A stretch of DNA of 64,000 bases, from assembly GCF_001685015.1 (NCBI RefSeq), contig NZ_MAYT01000030.1, positions 186,001 through 250,000 of the forward strand. The letters are read 5' to 3'. Within the stretch, counting starts at the first letter, position 1; each line of letters starts with the position of its first letter. Under the pieces are notes generated by a model. The model searched no databases. It saw only the letters and a program-made list of their open reading frames with translations, and had not been told where the DNA came from. Of this stretch, positions 1 through 9,097 are shown piece after piece. This DNA is from Pseudobacillus wudalianchiensis. GTDB taxonomy: Bacteria; Bacillota; Bacilli; Bacillales; Domibacillaceae. A program made the translations under genes and the position numbers.

Positions 1-35
1 GGGTGCTTTGAGCACTTGGATGAAGCAAAAATAAA

Positions 36-242
36 GTGAAGGAGTTAGTAGAAGCAGGACATAGAAGTATTTGTATTGCTCAAGAAATACCGATGAAATT
101 GAAGGTGGAAAAAAAGCCAGGAAAGCTCCCGGCTCTTAAAAATATTGTTGGTAACTTTATTTTAACAAATGTTTCTCGGCTAATTGGTACAATACTTGGT
201 TCGGGATTAGGTGTAGTAAGCGCAAATTACGCCGTTTTATGA
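36..242 (+). CDS. Small hypothetical protein, possibly a remnant
   Basis: An open frame of 68 codons starting at GTG, with a stop three residue-lengths upstream of the first lysine-rich part and no convincing ribosome-binding site. The first third is charged; residues about 38-66 are hydrophobic and rich in Gly, Val and Leu, like one membrane segment. I recognise no family. The following 900 bases are clearly decayed, so this may be a leftover rather than a working gene. Confidence 0.25.
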   Translation: MKELVEAGHRSICIAQEIPMKLKVEKKPGKLPALKNIVGNFILTNVSRLIGTILGSGLGVVSANYAVL

Positions 243-491
243 ACATTTTACAAAAAAAGCAAAATTAAATTAAAGAGGAGCTGCCTAATAAATTATTAAG
301 AATTTAAAAACTTCAATACAGGAATAATGATTTCTTTTGTAAATTTTTAATGATGGGTTTAAAGTATTCAAAAGAATTCAATTAATTTTATAATTTATTT
401 TTAGAAGAATCTGTAGAAATCGAAGTCGAAATTTTATAGTAGTTTATAAAAAATTTAAAGAAGAAGAATATGTCTGTTATTGATAGATTGC

Positions 492-752
492 TTTATCAAA
501 GATGAGATTCAAGAACTTAGAGTAGGAGTGTCAATACTAGATAATCTTGAAATGTGTAAAGGCAGGTATGCTTAAGACAGTATAAAAGAATCTAATGCAA
601 TGTATGAAGCTGAAAAAATTGAAAATAAAGGTTCATTTAATGCTTATGAAATTGGCTTTATATTGAATCGCTCAATAAATGAAAAGCTTAGAGAGGCTAC
701 AGCCTTATTGGCATTACGAGAAAAAGAAATAAAGAATCAATTAAATAATTAG
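492..752 (+). pseudogene. Decayed gene of unknown function
   Basis: The plus strand encodes a plausible charged helical protein (ELRVGVSILDNLE, later NEKLREATALLALREK) ending at a TAG at 750-752. The frame is broken by an in-frame TAA at 573-575, and similar coding character just upstream (about 400-490) lies in other frames, so several frameshifts are likely. I do not recognise the family. Confidence 0.4.
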
Positions 753-769
753 TTTTACCAGGAAACTGA

Positions 770-821
770 AGGACACCACAACTTTGGAGCAGTATGCCGC
801 TGCTTTATTGTTTGGTGTCCT
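770..821 (+). terminator. Hairpin with T-rich tail
   Basis: The 9-base arms AGGACACCA (770-778) and TGGTGTCCT (813-821) pair perfectly, with inner GCAG/CTGC pairing, followed by CTTTTATTTT. It fits a terminator for the decayed gene just upstream. Confidence 0.5.
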
Positions 822-1238
822 CTTTTATTTTGGAAGGGGATAAGGGATATGAATGCAAAACAATTAAAATTCTTTAGAGAGATAGACGAGAAGGAAATAT
901 AAAACTTGATTATCGGAGAACGGAGAGAATATCGGGCTCTAAAGTTCAAATAGAGAATAAAAAGAACAAGAAGCAGCTGGTGTTATTAATCTGTTTCCCT
1001 CTGTATGTCAGCAGGATCGGCTCAATGAGTTAAGGGTAAAGCAAATAGGTTGATATACTAACATTCGTAGCAACTTTTCACAAAACTTTACTATCCAGTT
1101 TTTTATTAAATGAGAAATTTGATCTGACTTTTTTAAATTAAACTTAAAGACTTTTTGCCTTTTTTACTGGTGAAAATAATTTGTATGTTTAGTCTATTTT
1201 GAATATTATATAATCAGTAATGACTAGGAGGGGGAAAC
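822..1238. other. Gap without a supported gene
   Basis: About 400 bases before the first sigma-54 activator. A short frame begins at 849 (MNAKQLKFFREIDEKEI then stop) and another coding-like patch (GVINLFPSVCQQDRL) lies near 980-1050, but neither has a start/RBS context or a continuous frame. I regard this as gene debris plus the upstream region of the next gene; no clear promoter was found. Confidence 0.4.
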
Positions 1239-2606
1239 ATGGATTTGAGAGAACATGCTTTTCTGCTTTTAAAGCATATTTTAGATCATTCTTTTGATGA
1301 AATTTTTATTGCTGATAACGTAGGTAACATATTACATGTAAGTGGGAATACAGAAAAAATATTCGGGATACCGCCTGAGAAATTCATTAATCAAAATATC
1401 TTTGCTTTAGAAGAAGAAGGGATTTTTTCTCCTTCTATTATTGCAACAGTGTTGAGAAACGAAAGAAAAGAAACATTTATTCAAGAAACGATACATAATA
1501 GAAAGCTAATCATCTCGGGCTATCCAGTTTATGACGATAAAGGGGCTTTACTAGGAGCGCTTAGTTTTTCTAGAGATATAACAGAGTTTGAATACTTGAA
1601 AAAAGAGAATGAACAGGTTGCGAAAGCTATGCAATTATATCAAGAAGAAATAAAAAAATTAAAGCAACAAGCGATGCATTCCTCTGTTTTTAAAAAAGGA
1701 AAAATGGAAAAAGTATTTGATACTGTACTAAAGGTATCTGATTTGGGAGTTACTGTATTGTTAGAAGGTGAATCAGGAGTTGGAAAAACGAGAATCGCTC
1801 AAATCATTCACGAAATGTCAAAAAGAAAAAATCAACCTTTCATTGAAGTTAACTGTGGTGCGATACCTGAATCCCTAATTGAGTCTGAGCTATTTGGATA
1901 TGAAGAAGGAGCGTTTACTGGAGCGAAAAAGGGCGGAAAAAAGGGATATTTTGAAACGGCCGGAGAAGGAACGCTGCTATTGGACGAAATTGGCGAACTG
2001 CCCATGAATCTTCAAGTGAAATTACTGACTGTTTTACAAAACCAATCACTTGTGAGAGTGGGCGGAAGTAAAAAAGTGGGACTGAAATGCAGAATTATTT
2101 GTGCTACCAATCAAAACTTAGAAGAAATGATTAAAAATAAACAATTTAGAGAAGACCTTTATTATCGAATCAATGTGATTAAAATGACAATTCCGCCGCT
2201 TAGAGAGCGAAGAGACGAAATTGTCCCCCTAGTTTTTGAAATCACCGAGGAAATGAATTTGAAGTATGGTATGAATAAACACTTTACTACAGCCATGGTT
2301 GCTTGGATCAGTCAACAAGAATGGCCAGGAAATGTTCGGGAGCTGCGGAATTTCATTGAAAAAAAGATGATCACGACGAGTGGAAATGAAATTGACCTTG
2401 AAATGAATAACGAGGAAGCGGATAACCATTCGTCAAAAGAGGTCATGAAAGAAATGACACTGCAGGATTATATGGAGACGGTAGAAAAAGAGTTTATTTT
2501 GCGCATGTACCAACAATATCCAAGCAGTGTTAAAATCGCTAAAAAACTAGGCATTAGTCAATCAACAGCTAACCGGAAAATACGGAAGTATATCGGAGAA
2601 TGTTAG
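1239..2606 (+). CDS. Sigma-54-dependent transcriptional activator (PAS-AAA+-Fis)
   Basis: Enhancer-binding protein that would use ATP hydrolysis to open sigma-54 (SigL) promoters. At 455 residues it shows an N-terminal PAS-type sensor (about 10-115, ending in FSRDITEFEYLKKENEQ, a linker to a short coiled coil), Walker A GESGVGKT (about 177), the sigma-54 contact loop GAFTGAKK (about 224), Walker B LLLDEIGEL (about 245), the arginine-finger region with PPLRERRDEI, and a C-terminal Fis-type helix-turn-helix (AKKLGISQSTANRKIRKY). The start follows a strong AGGAGGGGG site. Its targets are not obvious; the next gene, a metallo-beta-lactamase-fold hydrolase, has an imperfect -24/-12 motif in front of it. 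The PAS ligand cannot be told from sequence. Confidence 0.93.
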   Translation: MDLREHAFLLLKHILDHSFDEIFIADNVGNILHVSGNTEKIFGIPPEKFINQNIFALEEEGIFSPSIIATVLRNERKETFIQETIHNRKLIISGYPVYDDKGALLGALSFSRDITEFEYLKKENEQVAKAMQLYQEEIKKLKQQAMHSSVFKKGKMEKVFDTVLKVSDLGVTVLLEGESGVGKTRIAQIIHEMSKRKNQPFIEVNCGAIPESLIESELFGYEEGAFTGAKKGGKKGYFETAGEGTLLLDEIGELPMNLQVKLLTVLQNQSLVRVGGSKKVGLKCRIICATNQNLEEMIKNKQFREDLYYRINVIKMTIPPLRERRDEIVPLVFEITEEMNLKYGMNKHFTTAMVAWISQQEWPGNVRELRNFIEKKMITTSGNEIDLEMNNEEADNHSSKEVMKEMTLQDYMETVEKEFILRMYQQYPSSVKIAKKLGISQSTANRKIRKYIGEC

Positions 2607-2683
2607 TCGTTTTTGACTGCAAAGATCCGATATAATAAATCAAGGGTGTCCCAGAAGAAATGCTTCTAGAAAAGCACGGATTC

Positions 2684-2700
2684 TTGGCGATCGGTTTGAT
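2684..2700 (+). promoter_or_regulatory. Possible imperfect sigma-54 promoter
   Basis: TTGGCGATCGGTTTGAT aligns base for base with the -24/-12 layout (TTGGC, then TTG 12 bases on), but the -12 dinucleotide is GA instead of GC. It lies just after a sigma-54 activator gene and 83 bases before the next start, a suggestive position. The weak -12 element makes this tentative. Confidence 0.3.
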
Positions 2701-2782
2701 ACAAGGGGCTTTTTATGACTTCTTGAGAATGAAAAAACTAACGGACATACCCAATCGAAACAGGAAGGGATTATAAAAAGCA

Positions 2783-3883
2783 ATGATTTATTTATTCCTA
2801 TTAGTAGTTATCTTATTTACTCTCGTCTTCTTGTTTATAAAGATACATCCAGTGTTCGGCGGGAATCTAAGCAAAGAGCAGAAAGAGGAATATAGCCGGC
2901 TGGAAAATTATGTTAATGGTAAATTCATTAATCAAATCCCAACAAAGATGAACATGAGGGTATCTGATTATTTATCTATGATGAGGGATAATATGGCTGG
3001 TCGTACTGAACGAAATCCTGCTGGTCCAATTCCTGTCTCAGAGATGGATTGGAAGAAAGTGAATAGTGAAGAAGATAGTCTAACATGGTTTGGGCATTCT
3101 GCTTTTTTACTTAGTATCAACCATAAGAAAATACTCGTAGACCCGATGTTAGGACCGGTTGCTTCACCCGTTTCTTTTGCAGGAAGCAAGCGTTATAGCC
3201 AAAATATATTAGACATTATTGATGAATTACCCTCTATTGATGCAGTGTTGATTACACACGATCATTATGATCACTTAGATTATCCATCTATAGTAAAGCT
3301 AAAGAGCAAGGTTAAGCATTTCTTCGTCTCTCTCGGTGTTCATACTCACTTAATTCGATGGGGAGTAGAGGAAAAAAAGATTACAAAATTAAATTGGTGG
3401 GATGAAATCCAATTTCAAGGGTTAACCATTGCATTCACTCCCTCTAAACATTTTTCAGGAAGAGGAATTTTTAATCGAGATGCGACCCTATGGGGTGGCT
3501 GGGTCATTCTTGGAAAACAGACACGTTTCTTTACGAGCGGAGATGGCGGCTATGATGCCCATTTTAAAGAAATAGGCGAAAAATACGGACCTTTTGATAT
3601 CGCATTAATGGAAGGTGGCCAGTATGATAGACGCTGGTCCTGGGTTCATATGACACCGGAACAATCTGTACAAGCCAGCATAGATGTAAAAGGAAAGCAG
3701 ATGATGTTAATTCATTGGGGAGCCTTTACTCTTGCTTATCATAGCTGGACGGAACCTATAGAGCGAGCTTTAGCAGAAACAAAAAAGGCAGGAGTTCGTA
3801 TCCTTACTCCTAAAATTGGTGAAACGATTCCTTTAGACAGAGATCTGTCTGTTTCTCATTCACCTTGGTGGAAAAATATATAG
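2783..3883 (+). CDS. MBL-fold metallohydrolase, NAPE-PLD-like
   Basis: A 366-residue protein of the metallo-beta-lactamase fold. Residues 1-22 form a hydrophobic N-terminal membrane segment or signal anchor (IYLFLLVVILFTLVFLF). The fold signature follows: GHSAFLLSINHKKILVDP (about 103-120), the zinc motif THDHYDHLD (about 155), a later GDGGYDAHF, and HWGAFTLAYHSW near the end. The WVHMTPEQSVQA stretch is typical of the bacterial relatives of N-acyl-phosphatidylethanolamine phospholipase D. Substrate is unknown; a lipid or acyl-amide hydrolase at the membrane is an inference. It sits 176 bases after a sigma-54 activator on the same strand and may be its target. No strong RBS is seen, only a purine-rich stretch before the ATG. 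Confidence 0.85.
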   Translation: MIYLFLLVVILFTLVFLFIKIHPVFGGNLSKEQKEEYSRLENYVNGKFINQIPTKMNMRVSDYLSMMRDNMAGRTERNPAGPIPVSEMDWKKVNSEEDSLTWFGHSAFLLSINHKKILVDPMLGPVASPVSFAGSKRYSQNILDIIDELPSIDAVLITHDHYDHLDYPSIVKLKSKVKHFFVSLGVHTHLIRWGVEEKKITKLNWWDEIQFQGLTIAFTPSKHFSGRGIFNRDATLWGGWVILGKQTRFFTSGDGGYDAHFKEIGEKYGPFDIALMEGGQYDRRWSWVHMTPEQSVQASIDVKGKQMMLIHWGAFTLAYHSWTEPIERALAETKKAGVRILTPKIGETIPLDRDLSVSHSPWWKNI

Positions 3884-3935
3884 TAATAAGTTTTATAACT
3901 ATTTTAGGGAAAAGATGTTTGTTTATATGCTTAGG

Positions 3936-3964
3936 GTCTGCATTCTTTGGGTGCAGGCTCTTTT
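3936..3964 (+). terminator. Probable terminator
   Basis: GTCTGCA (3936-3942) pairs with TGCAGGC (3952-3958, allowing one G-T), extended by flanking GG/CT, then CTTTTGATT. It lies 50 bases after the metallohydrolase stop. Confidence 0.5.
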
Positions 3965-4539
3965 GATTAGATAAGAAGATGAGTGTTTATAATCATGAAT
4001 CTTTAATGAAGAACTTCAATCAAAGTGAAGGTTCAGAAGTGAATAAGATGATCGAGAAAATAATTCCCCTTTTATGGAGTATTCCATATCAGATAGATTG
4101 CTGTCAAAAGCAAATGTGGTACTACCTATGAAAATATCTTCTTATGAAGTATAGGATCTATGTTTTTTATGAGTATTGCCAAATGGAGGGCAGGAGGAAG
4201 GTTAGTGGAATAAAAACATAAGTATGATAAGATAAATATTAAGCATAAACAGGATTGGAAATTCAAAAAATCATCAAATGTTTATCGAATTTTTGCAAAA
4301 GATAATAAAATTTTACATGCAACAGATTCTGCTTTCTCATAGACATAAATAGAGACATGTATCGTTTTCATCTAACTGTTGCTTTTTATAAGAGAACGAT
4401 GGGAGAGTTTCGTATAAAAAGGGAAAGATAGGATAAAACCGTGATGAAGGTTGAAGAATTAATAGTATAACATAAAGTGAAAAATGACTTGTATTAAATG
4501 TTTTTGTATTTATAAGTGGTTAGAAAGTAGGAATAGAGA
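3965..4539. other. Gap; one small open frame, no recognised gene
   Basis: A 50-codon frame runs from ATG 3979 to TGA 4131 (begins MSVYNHESLMKNFNQSEGS) with only a weak purine-rich stretch upstream, and a coding-like but startless stretch lies near 4230-4340. Neither is recognised. The remainder is AT-rich intergenic DNA leading to the next regulator. Confidence 0.35.
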
Positions 4540-5841
4540 ATGTATAGAATTGGTGTGGTTGGCCCAAGTTCATCGATCAAAAGAATTCTTGAACTGGCTA
4601 ATGAAATCGAGCAAGAAATGGAGTTTATCTCTTATCCTTATACAGAGGTAGAAGAAGTAAAAGGGATTGTATCAGAATATTATCATCAAGTGGATTTCTG
4701 GATTTTTTCAGGATATATCCCATATCAGGTGGCTGAAAAAATATTGCCTTCGAATGAAAATGTGGTTTACATCTTCTCTACAGAATCTAGCATTTATAAA
4801 AGTTTTATGGAATTGGCTTACTCTCAACGGAAATTGTTAGACCGTATCAGTATCGATATGTTTCCTGCTACAAATGTAACGGAAGGAGAAAGTTTGCAGC
4901 AACTTAAAAAAATGGTAAAGGAATTTTATGTGAAAGATTTTGATGCAGACATTTCTTCCAAGGATTTGTTTACCTTCCATTATGATTTATGGAAACAGAA
5001 AAAGATTGAAGGGGCTTTGACATGTTATCCAACTGTTCATGAGGCTTTAAACAAAGCTGGTGTTCCTGCGTTTTTAATGTCCCCGACCCGCGTTGAGATT
5101 TTTCAAACCCTCAGAATTTTTTTCGAGAAGATTAGGGCCTCTTATTACAAAGATACTCAAATCGGGGTTGAAAAAATTGAGGTAAAAGATTTTGACGCAA
5201 TTAAAGAGAAAGTGGAAAAAACTTATGAGGTTCAATATCTAGAGCTTAAGATCAAGGAAACGCTTCTTCAGCTTTGTGAGAATTTAGATGGGTCTCTTGT
5301 CGAGGAAGGGAACGGTCGATATACTATTTTCAGTTCTCGAGGGGCAATTGAAAGAGAGATTCAAAAATTAAGGGAAAAAGTTCAATACTTGTCGCTGGAG
5401 GCGGATGCAGTTGTTTCTGTAGGAATCGGTTTTGGAAAAACCGTGCTATCAGCAGAAATAAATGCGCATCGCGCTCTTCAAGAATCGAAGAGAAAAGAAG
5501 AACAAGAAATTATGATCGTCCAGGATGATGGAACAATCATTGAGTCAGCAGGACAGGAAGAAGAACTGACTTATGCTTATCGTACAGAAGATAAAGAGTT
5601 CTTAGAGACATTAAAAAAGGCAAAGATCAACGTAAAAACATTTAAAAAAATAGATGCTTTGATCAAAAAAATGGGATGGAGTAATTTTACGACAAAAGAT
5701 TTGGCTATGAATCTTCAGATGACGGAAAGAAATGCTCAGCGGATTGTGGCTGAATTATGTGACGCGGGGTTAGCAGAGTGTATTGGTGAAGAGTCACATC
5801 AGAATCGAGGAAGACCGATTAAAGTATATTGTTTGAAATAA
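4540..5841 (+). CDS. Transcriptional regulator with GGDEF-like domain and C-terminal winged helix
   Basis: A 433-residue protein I cannot assign to a named family. The N-terminal part (1-130, starting MYRIGVVGPSSSIKRI) looks like an alpha/beta sensor or receiver-like domain. A middle stretch (about 215-315) ends in VVSVGIGFGKTVLSAEINA, the pattern of GGDEF-like/GTP-cyclohydrolase-III-like folds found in sugar-diacid and PucR-type regulators. The last 70 residues (KKMGWSNFTTKDLAMNLQ to NRGRPIKVYCLK) form a winged helix with the RGRP wing seen in DNA-binding regulators. It lies directly upstream of a transporter/amidohydrolase/glutaminase block with a strong palindrome at the promoter, so control of that block is the natural inference. 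The RBS is weak. Confidence 0.7.
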   Translation: MYRIGVVGPSSSIKRILELANEIEQEMEFISYPYTEVEEVKGIVSEYYHQVDFWIFSGYIPYQVAEKILPSNENVVYIFSTESSIYKSFMELAYSQRKLLDRISIDMFPATNVTEGESLQQLKKMVKEFYVKDFDADISSKDLFTFHYDLWKQKKIEGALTCYPTVHEALNKAGVPAFLMSPTRVEIFQTLRIFFEKIRASYYKDTQIGVEKIEVKDFDAIKEKVEKTYEVQYLELKIKETLLQLCENLDGSLVEEGNGRYTIFSSRGAIEREIQKLREKVQYLSLEADAVVSVGIGFGKTVLSAEINAHRALQESKRKEEQEIMIVQDDGTIIESAGQEEELTYAYRTEDKEFLETLKKAKINVKTFKKIDALIKKMGWSNFTTKDLAMNLQMTERNAQRIVAELCDAGLAECIGEESHQNRGRPIKVYCLK

Positions 5842-5870
5842 GCATTCAATTCGAATGCTTATTTTTTTAT
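5837..5870 (+). terminator. Rho-independent terminator of the regulator gene
   Basis: The 11-base arms AATAAGCATTC and GAATGCTTATT with a 5-base loop are followed by TTTTTATTTT. It overlaps the stop codon of the upstream regulator. Confidence 0.85.
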
Positions 5871-5887
5871 TTTACATAAAAAAACTA

Positions 5888-5939
5888 TTGAATAAAAACA
5901 AAGCATCCCCTATTATATAAATAACGAAAATTTCGTTAT
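5888..5939 (+). promoter_or_regulatory. Sigma-A promoter with overlapping palindromic operator
   Basis: A -35 TTGAAT (5888-5893) and -10 TATTAT (5911-5916) are 17 bases apart. Five bases later comes the 19-base palindrome ATAACGAAAATTTCGTTAT (5921-5939), 9-base arms around one central base, with a further half-site TTCGTTA at 5943-5949. The position over the start point fits a repressor site. The regulator just upstream is the obvious candidate, but that is inference. Confidence 0.6.
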
Positions 5940-5949
5940 ATATTCGTTA

Positions 5950-6292
5950 AAGGAGAAATATTTTTAAAATTAAGGGGGAGTCACTGGGGTCAACTAGTCT
6001 CATCAATCGTTCGTTTTATTAAAATAGACAAGTTGGATTGGAAAAATACGTTTCATTAGTAAAAGTAAATAGTTGTCCACAAAGAAGGTCACTATTCAAA
6101 AAAGCGTTACTTTAGTAATTAGAAGAGTTTTTGATATGTAAGAGCAGTTGACCGTGCGGAATTTCAAACTCTAGATAATGAAAATGAAAGCGCTTCGAGT
6201 AGTGCTTAAAAACGTCTCAAACAATCGAATTTGAAGATACATTCATTTTTGATATCTACATCAATTATTTTTTAAAGGGAGAATAGGAGAAT
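5950..6292 (+). other. Long leader before the MFS gene, with a cre-like site
   Basis: About 340 bases separate the operator from the transporter start. A good RBS (AAAGGAGA near 5949-5956) and a coding-like patch follow (GESLG, VSSIVRFIKIDKLDW in shifting frames), which may be the remains of a small lost first gene. TGAAAGCGCTTCGA (6185-6198) matches 12 of 14 positions of the CcpA cre consensus. No RNA structure was recognised. Confidence 0.35.
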
Positions 6293-7537
6293 ATGGATTC
6301 GAAACGTATGAGAAATTGGATTTTAATCTTGTTGTTTCTAGGGTGGTCTCTGGGAAATCTAGATCGTTACATTATGAATTATGCAGTTTTATCTATTACA
6401 GAAGATTTAAATTTGAGTTCATCCTCTACTGGACTTTTACTTAGCAGTTTTTTTGCCGGATATGCGCTTATGCAAATGCCGGGAGGATGGCTGGCAGACC
6501 GATTTGGACCTAGAAAAGTCCTTATTGCTGCAGTTGTTTTGTGGTCGATTTTTACAGGGTTAACAGGTGCTGCCTGGTCCTTGGCTTCTATGATTATTAT
6601 TCGTTTTCTATTTGGTATCGGAGAAGGTGGCTTTCAGCCTTCTAGCTCAAAAATCATATCACTTACGTTTCCTAAAGCGGAACGTGGTCGAGCAATGGCA
6701 GTAATGCTGTCATCAGGGGGGATCATTGCCCTTATTATTCCTATCGCATCAGCTGCACTGCTGACGACGATCGGCTGGCGCAGTACGTTTGTCATAATGG
6801 GAGCTGCAGGTGTTATTATTGCAGCGCTTTACTGGTATTTCATTAAACTTCCAGAAACCAACCCAGCAGGTAACATGACTCAAACCGCAGTTTCAAATCA
6901 AAAGGGAATTTTCAGTTCATTATTTAAAACACCCATGGTCTGGAATTTAATTATTGCTTATTTCTGTATTTATGCAGTGAACTGGGGTCTTGCAACATGG
7001 ATACCAACCTATTTAGTTAAAAACCGTGGTCTAGATTTAATTTCAATTGGCTGGGTTCAGACGATTCCAGGAGTAACAATGCTAGCGGGTATCTATTTAA
7101 GCGGTTATATCATTGATAAGCTGCCAAAAGGCCGAGAAAGATTGGCAGGAGGGCTTTCATGTACCATGATTGGAATCTTGCTGTATCTAATGTTTACAGC
7201 TTCAAGTGTCGCATCATTCATTACGTATCAAACGATTGTTAATCTATTTATTGCCTTTGTTGTGACTCTATTACCGGCCATTATACTTAAACAATTGCCA
7301 TCTTCTGTTACGGGTACGGCCATGGGAATTGCCAATACTGGCGGTCAATTGGCTGGATTCCTGACGCCAATGGCGATTGGATTTATCGTTGATGCGTTTA
7401 ATGGTTCATTTGATGCCGCGTTTTGGATGTTAATTGGACTTTCTGTTGTCTGCATTGGAGCGTTTTTAACCTTAAATGATAAAAAAGGAGACCTGCTCAA
7501 ACAAAACGAGGAAGAAGCTTATGCGTTAGATGCATAA
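6293..7537 (+). CDS. MFS transporter, anion:cation symporter type
   Basis: A 414-residue membrane carrier with about 12 hydrophobic segments. The first-helix pattern GNLDRYIMNYAV, the MFS loop motif GWLADRFGPRKV (about residues 64-75), GIGEGGFQPSS in helix 4 and GTAMGIANTGGQLAG in the second half are typical of the anion:cation symporter family that carries organic acids such as hexarates and phthalate. The substrate is not evident; the amidohydrolase 48 bases downstream suggests an acylated or amide-linked amino acid, possibly aminobenzoyl-glutamate-like. The start follows AGGAGA with good spacing. It heads a probable operon with the amidohydrolase and glutaminase. Confidence 0.88.
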   Translation: MDSKRMRNWILILLFLGWSLGNLDRYIMNYAVLSITEDLNLSSSSTGLLLSSFFAGYALMQMPGGWLADRFGPRKVLIAAVVLWSIFTGLTGAAWSLASMIIIRFLFGIGEGGFQPSSSKIISLTFPKAERGRAMAVMLSSGGIIALIIPIASAALLTTIGWRSTFVIMGAAGVIIAALYWYFIKLPETNPAGNMTQTAVSNQKGIFSSLFKTPMVWNLIIAYFCIYAVNWGLATWIPTYLVKNRGLDLISIGWVQTIPGVTMLAGIYLSGYIIDKLPKGRERLAGGLSCTMIGILLYLMFTASSVASFITYQTIVNLFIAFVVTLLPAIILKQLPSSVTGTAMGIANTGGQLAGFLTPMAIGFIVDAFNGSFDAAFWMLIGLSVVCIGAFLTLNDKKGDLLKQNEEEAYALDA

Positions 7538-7585
7538 TCAATACAAATCGTTTATTGCTAGAAAACTTTGAGGGAGGTCTTGTAA

Positions 7586-9013
7586 ATGAAGTTACAAACA
7601 CTTATTTCTGATCTAATTGAGCAAAAGAGAGACAAATTTATTAAGCTAAGTGATAAAATTTGGCATTGTCCGGAAATCAACTTCCAAGAACATCAATCAT
7701 CGGCATATTTATGTCAAGCGTTAGAAGCTGAAGGGTTTCACATTGAGAGAGAGGTTGCCGGACTGCAAACTGGGTTTATTGGGAGCTATGGAAGTGGTAA
7801 ACCGGTTGTGGCCATTTTAGGAGAATTCGATGCTTTAACAGGCCTAAGTCAGAAAAAAGGTCTTGCTAAACATGAGCCGGTTACTCCAGGCGGCCATGGT
7901 CATGGGTGCGGTCATAACTTGTTGGGAGCCGGTGCTTTTGCTGCCGCAGTGGCCGTTAAAAACTATATGAAGCAAACAGGTTTGCAGGGGACAGTTCGTT
8001 ATTATGGTTGCCCGGCAGAGGAAAATGGTTCTGGAAAAGCCTTTATGGCTCGTGCAGGGTTGTTTGATGATGTAGATCTGGCTCTCTCTTGGCATCCCTC
8101 GACCATTCCCATTATTTGGAACGTCCATACACTTGCCAACTACGCTGTGACGTTTAAATTTAATGGGAAGAGTGCCCATGCTGCCGCGGCTCCTCACTTA
8201 GGCAGAAGTGCATTGGATGCAGTAGAATTGATGAACATCGGCGTTAACTATTTGAGGGAACATATGATTTCCGAGGCAAGAGTGCATTATGCCATTACGG
8301 ATACCGGAGGAACTTCGCCAAATGTCGTACAGCCTCATGCTGAAGTTGCTTATTTAATTCGTGCCCCAAAAAAGCAACAAGTAAAAGATTTATACGAACG
8401 TGTATACAACATCGCTAAAGGGGCGGCCTTGATGACGGGAACATCAATGGAAGTGGAATTTGAGGGAAGTGCTTCGAACTTAATACCTAATGTCACATTA
8501 GCGAATGTAATGTACAAGCATTTAACTGCGGTGGGTACCCCTTATTATGATCAATTTGATCAGCAGTTCGCTAAAGAAATTCGAGCCACTCTTACTCAAG
8601 AAGATGTTCATAATGACTTAGCAGGGTTAGATAAAGAAACAGCACTGTATTTGAAAGATAAAGCTATTGCAGATATTATTCCACCGCTTGGTGATATAAG
8701 CTCTTTATCAGGCTCTACTGATGTCGGCGATGTCAGCTGGGTAGTCCCAACGATACAATGTATGACAGCATGCTGGGCGCTTGGCACTCCTTTTCATACA
8801 TGGCAGGCAGTATCACAAGGGGCCATGCCTATTGCTCATAAAGGCATGCTTCAAGCAGGAAAAGTTATCGCTTGCACAGCGATCGAGGCTATGTTAAATC
8901 CAAATATTATCGAGAAAGCAAAATTAGAATGGAAGGATCGTATGGAAGGGGAAACATATGAGTCCCTGATTCCTGAAAACATAACGCCGCCTCGAAAAGA
9001 AATGTACGTTTAA
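7586..9013 (+). CDS. M20 amidohydrolase, AbgB-like
   Basis: A 475-residue metallopeptidase-fold amidohydrolase of the M20D branch, closest in layout to p-aminobenzoyl-glutamate hydrolase subunit B. Visible: GGHGHGCGHNLLG (about 105-117) with the metal-binding HGCGH, YGCPAEENGSGKAFMARAG (about 147-165), the dimerisation-domain part KSAHAAAAPHLGRSALDA, TDTGGTSPNVVQPHAEV, and STDVGDVSWVVPT near the C terminus. These enzymes cleave amide bonds to free amino acids, often glutamate. RBS GGGAGGT precedes the start. In E. coli AbgB works with AbgA; no AbgA partner is in this window, so substrate specificity is open. Neighbouring glutaminase and arginase support an amino-acid nitrogen role. Confidence 0.9.
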   Translation: MKLQTLISDLIEQKRDKFIKLSDKIWHCPEINFQEHQSSAYLCQALEAEGFHIEREVAGLQTGFIGSYGSGKPVVAILGEFDALTGLSQKKGLAKHEPVTPGGHGHGCGHNLLGAGAFAAAVAVKNYMKQTGLQGTVRYYGCPAEENGSGKAFMARAGLFDDVDLALSWHPSTIPIIWNVHTLANYAVTFKFNGKSAHAAAAPHLGRSALDAVELMNIGVNYLREHMISEARVHYAITDTGGTSPNVVQPHAEVAYLIRAPKKQQVKDLYERVYNIAKGAALMTGTSMEVEFEGSASNLIPNVTLANVMYKHLTAVGTPYYDQFDQQFAKEIRATLTQEDVHNDLAGLDKETALYLKDKAIADIIPPLGDISSLSGSTDVGDVSWVVPTIQCMTACWALGTPFHTWQAVSQGAMPIAHKGMLQAGKVIACTAIEAMLNPNIIEKAKLEWKDRMEGETYESLIPENITPPRKEMYV

Positions 9014-9035
9014 TAGTAAGTTCGAAGAATAATTG

Positions 9036-9064
9036 ATGATGAGAATGAGCTAAATTCTCATCAT
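9036..9064 (+). terminator. Intergenic hairpin, possible attenuating terminator
   Basis: The 11-base arms ATGATGAGAAT and ATTCTCATCAT with a 7-base loop lie between amidohydrolase and glutaminase, followed by TTATTTTGC. It may partly separate expression of the two genes. Confidence 0.5.
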
Positions 9065-9097
9065 TTATTTTGCTTCTGCAGAAAGGAAAGATGGAAC

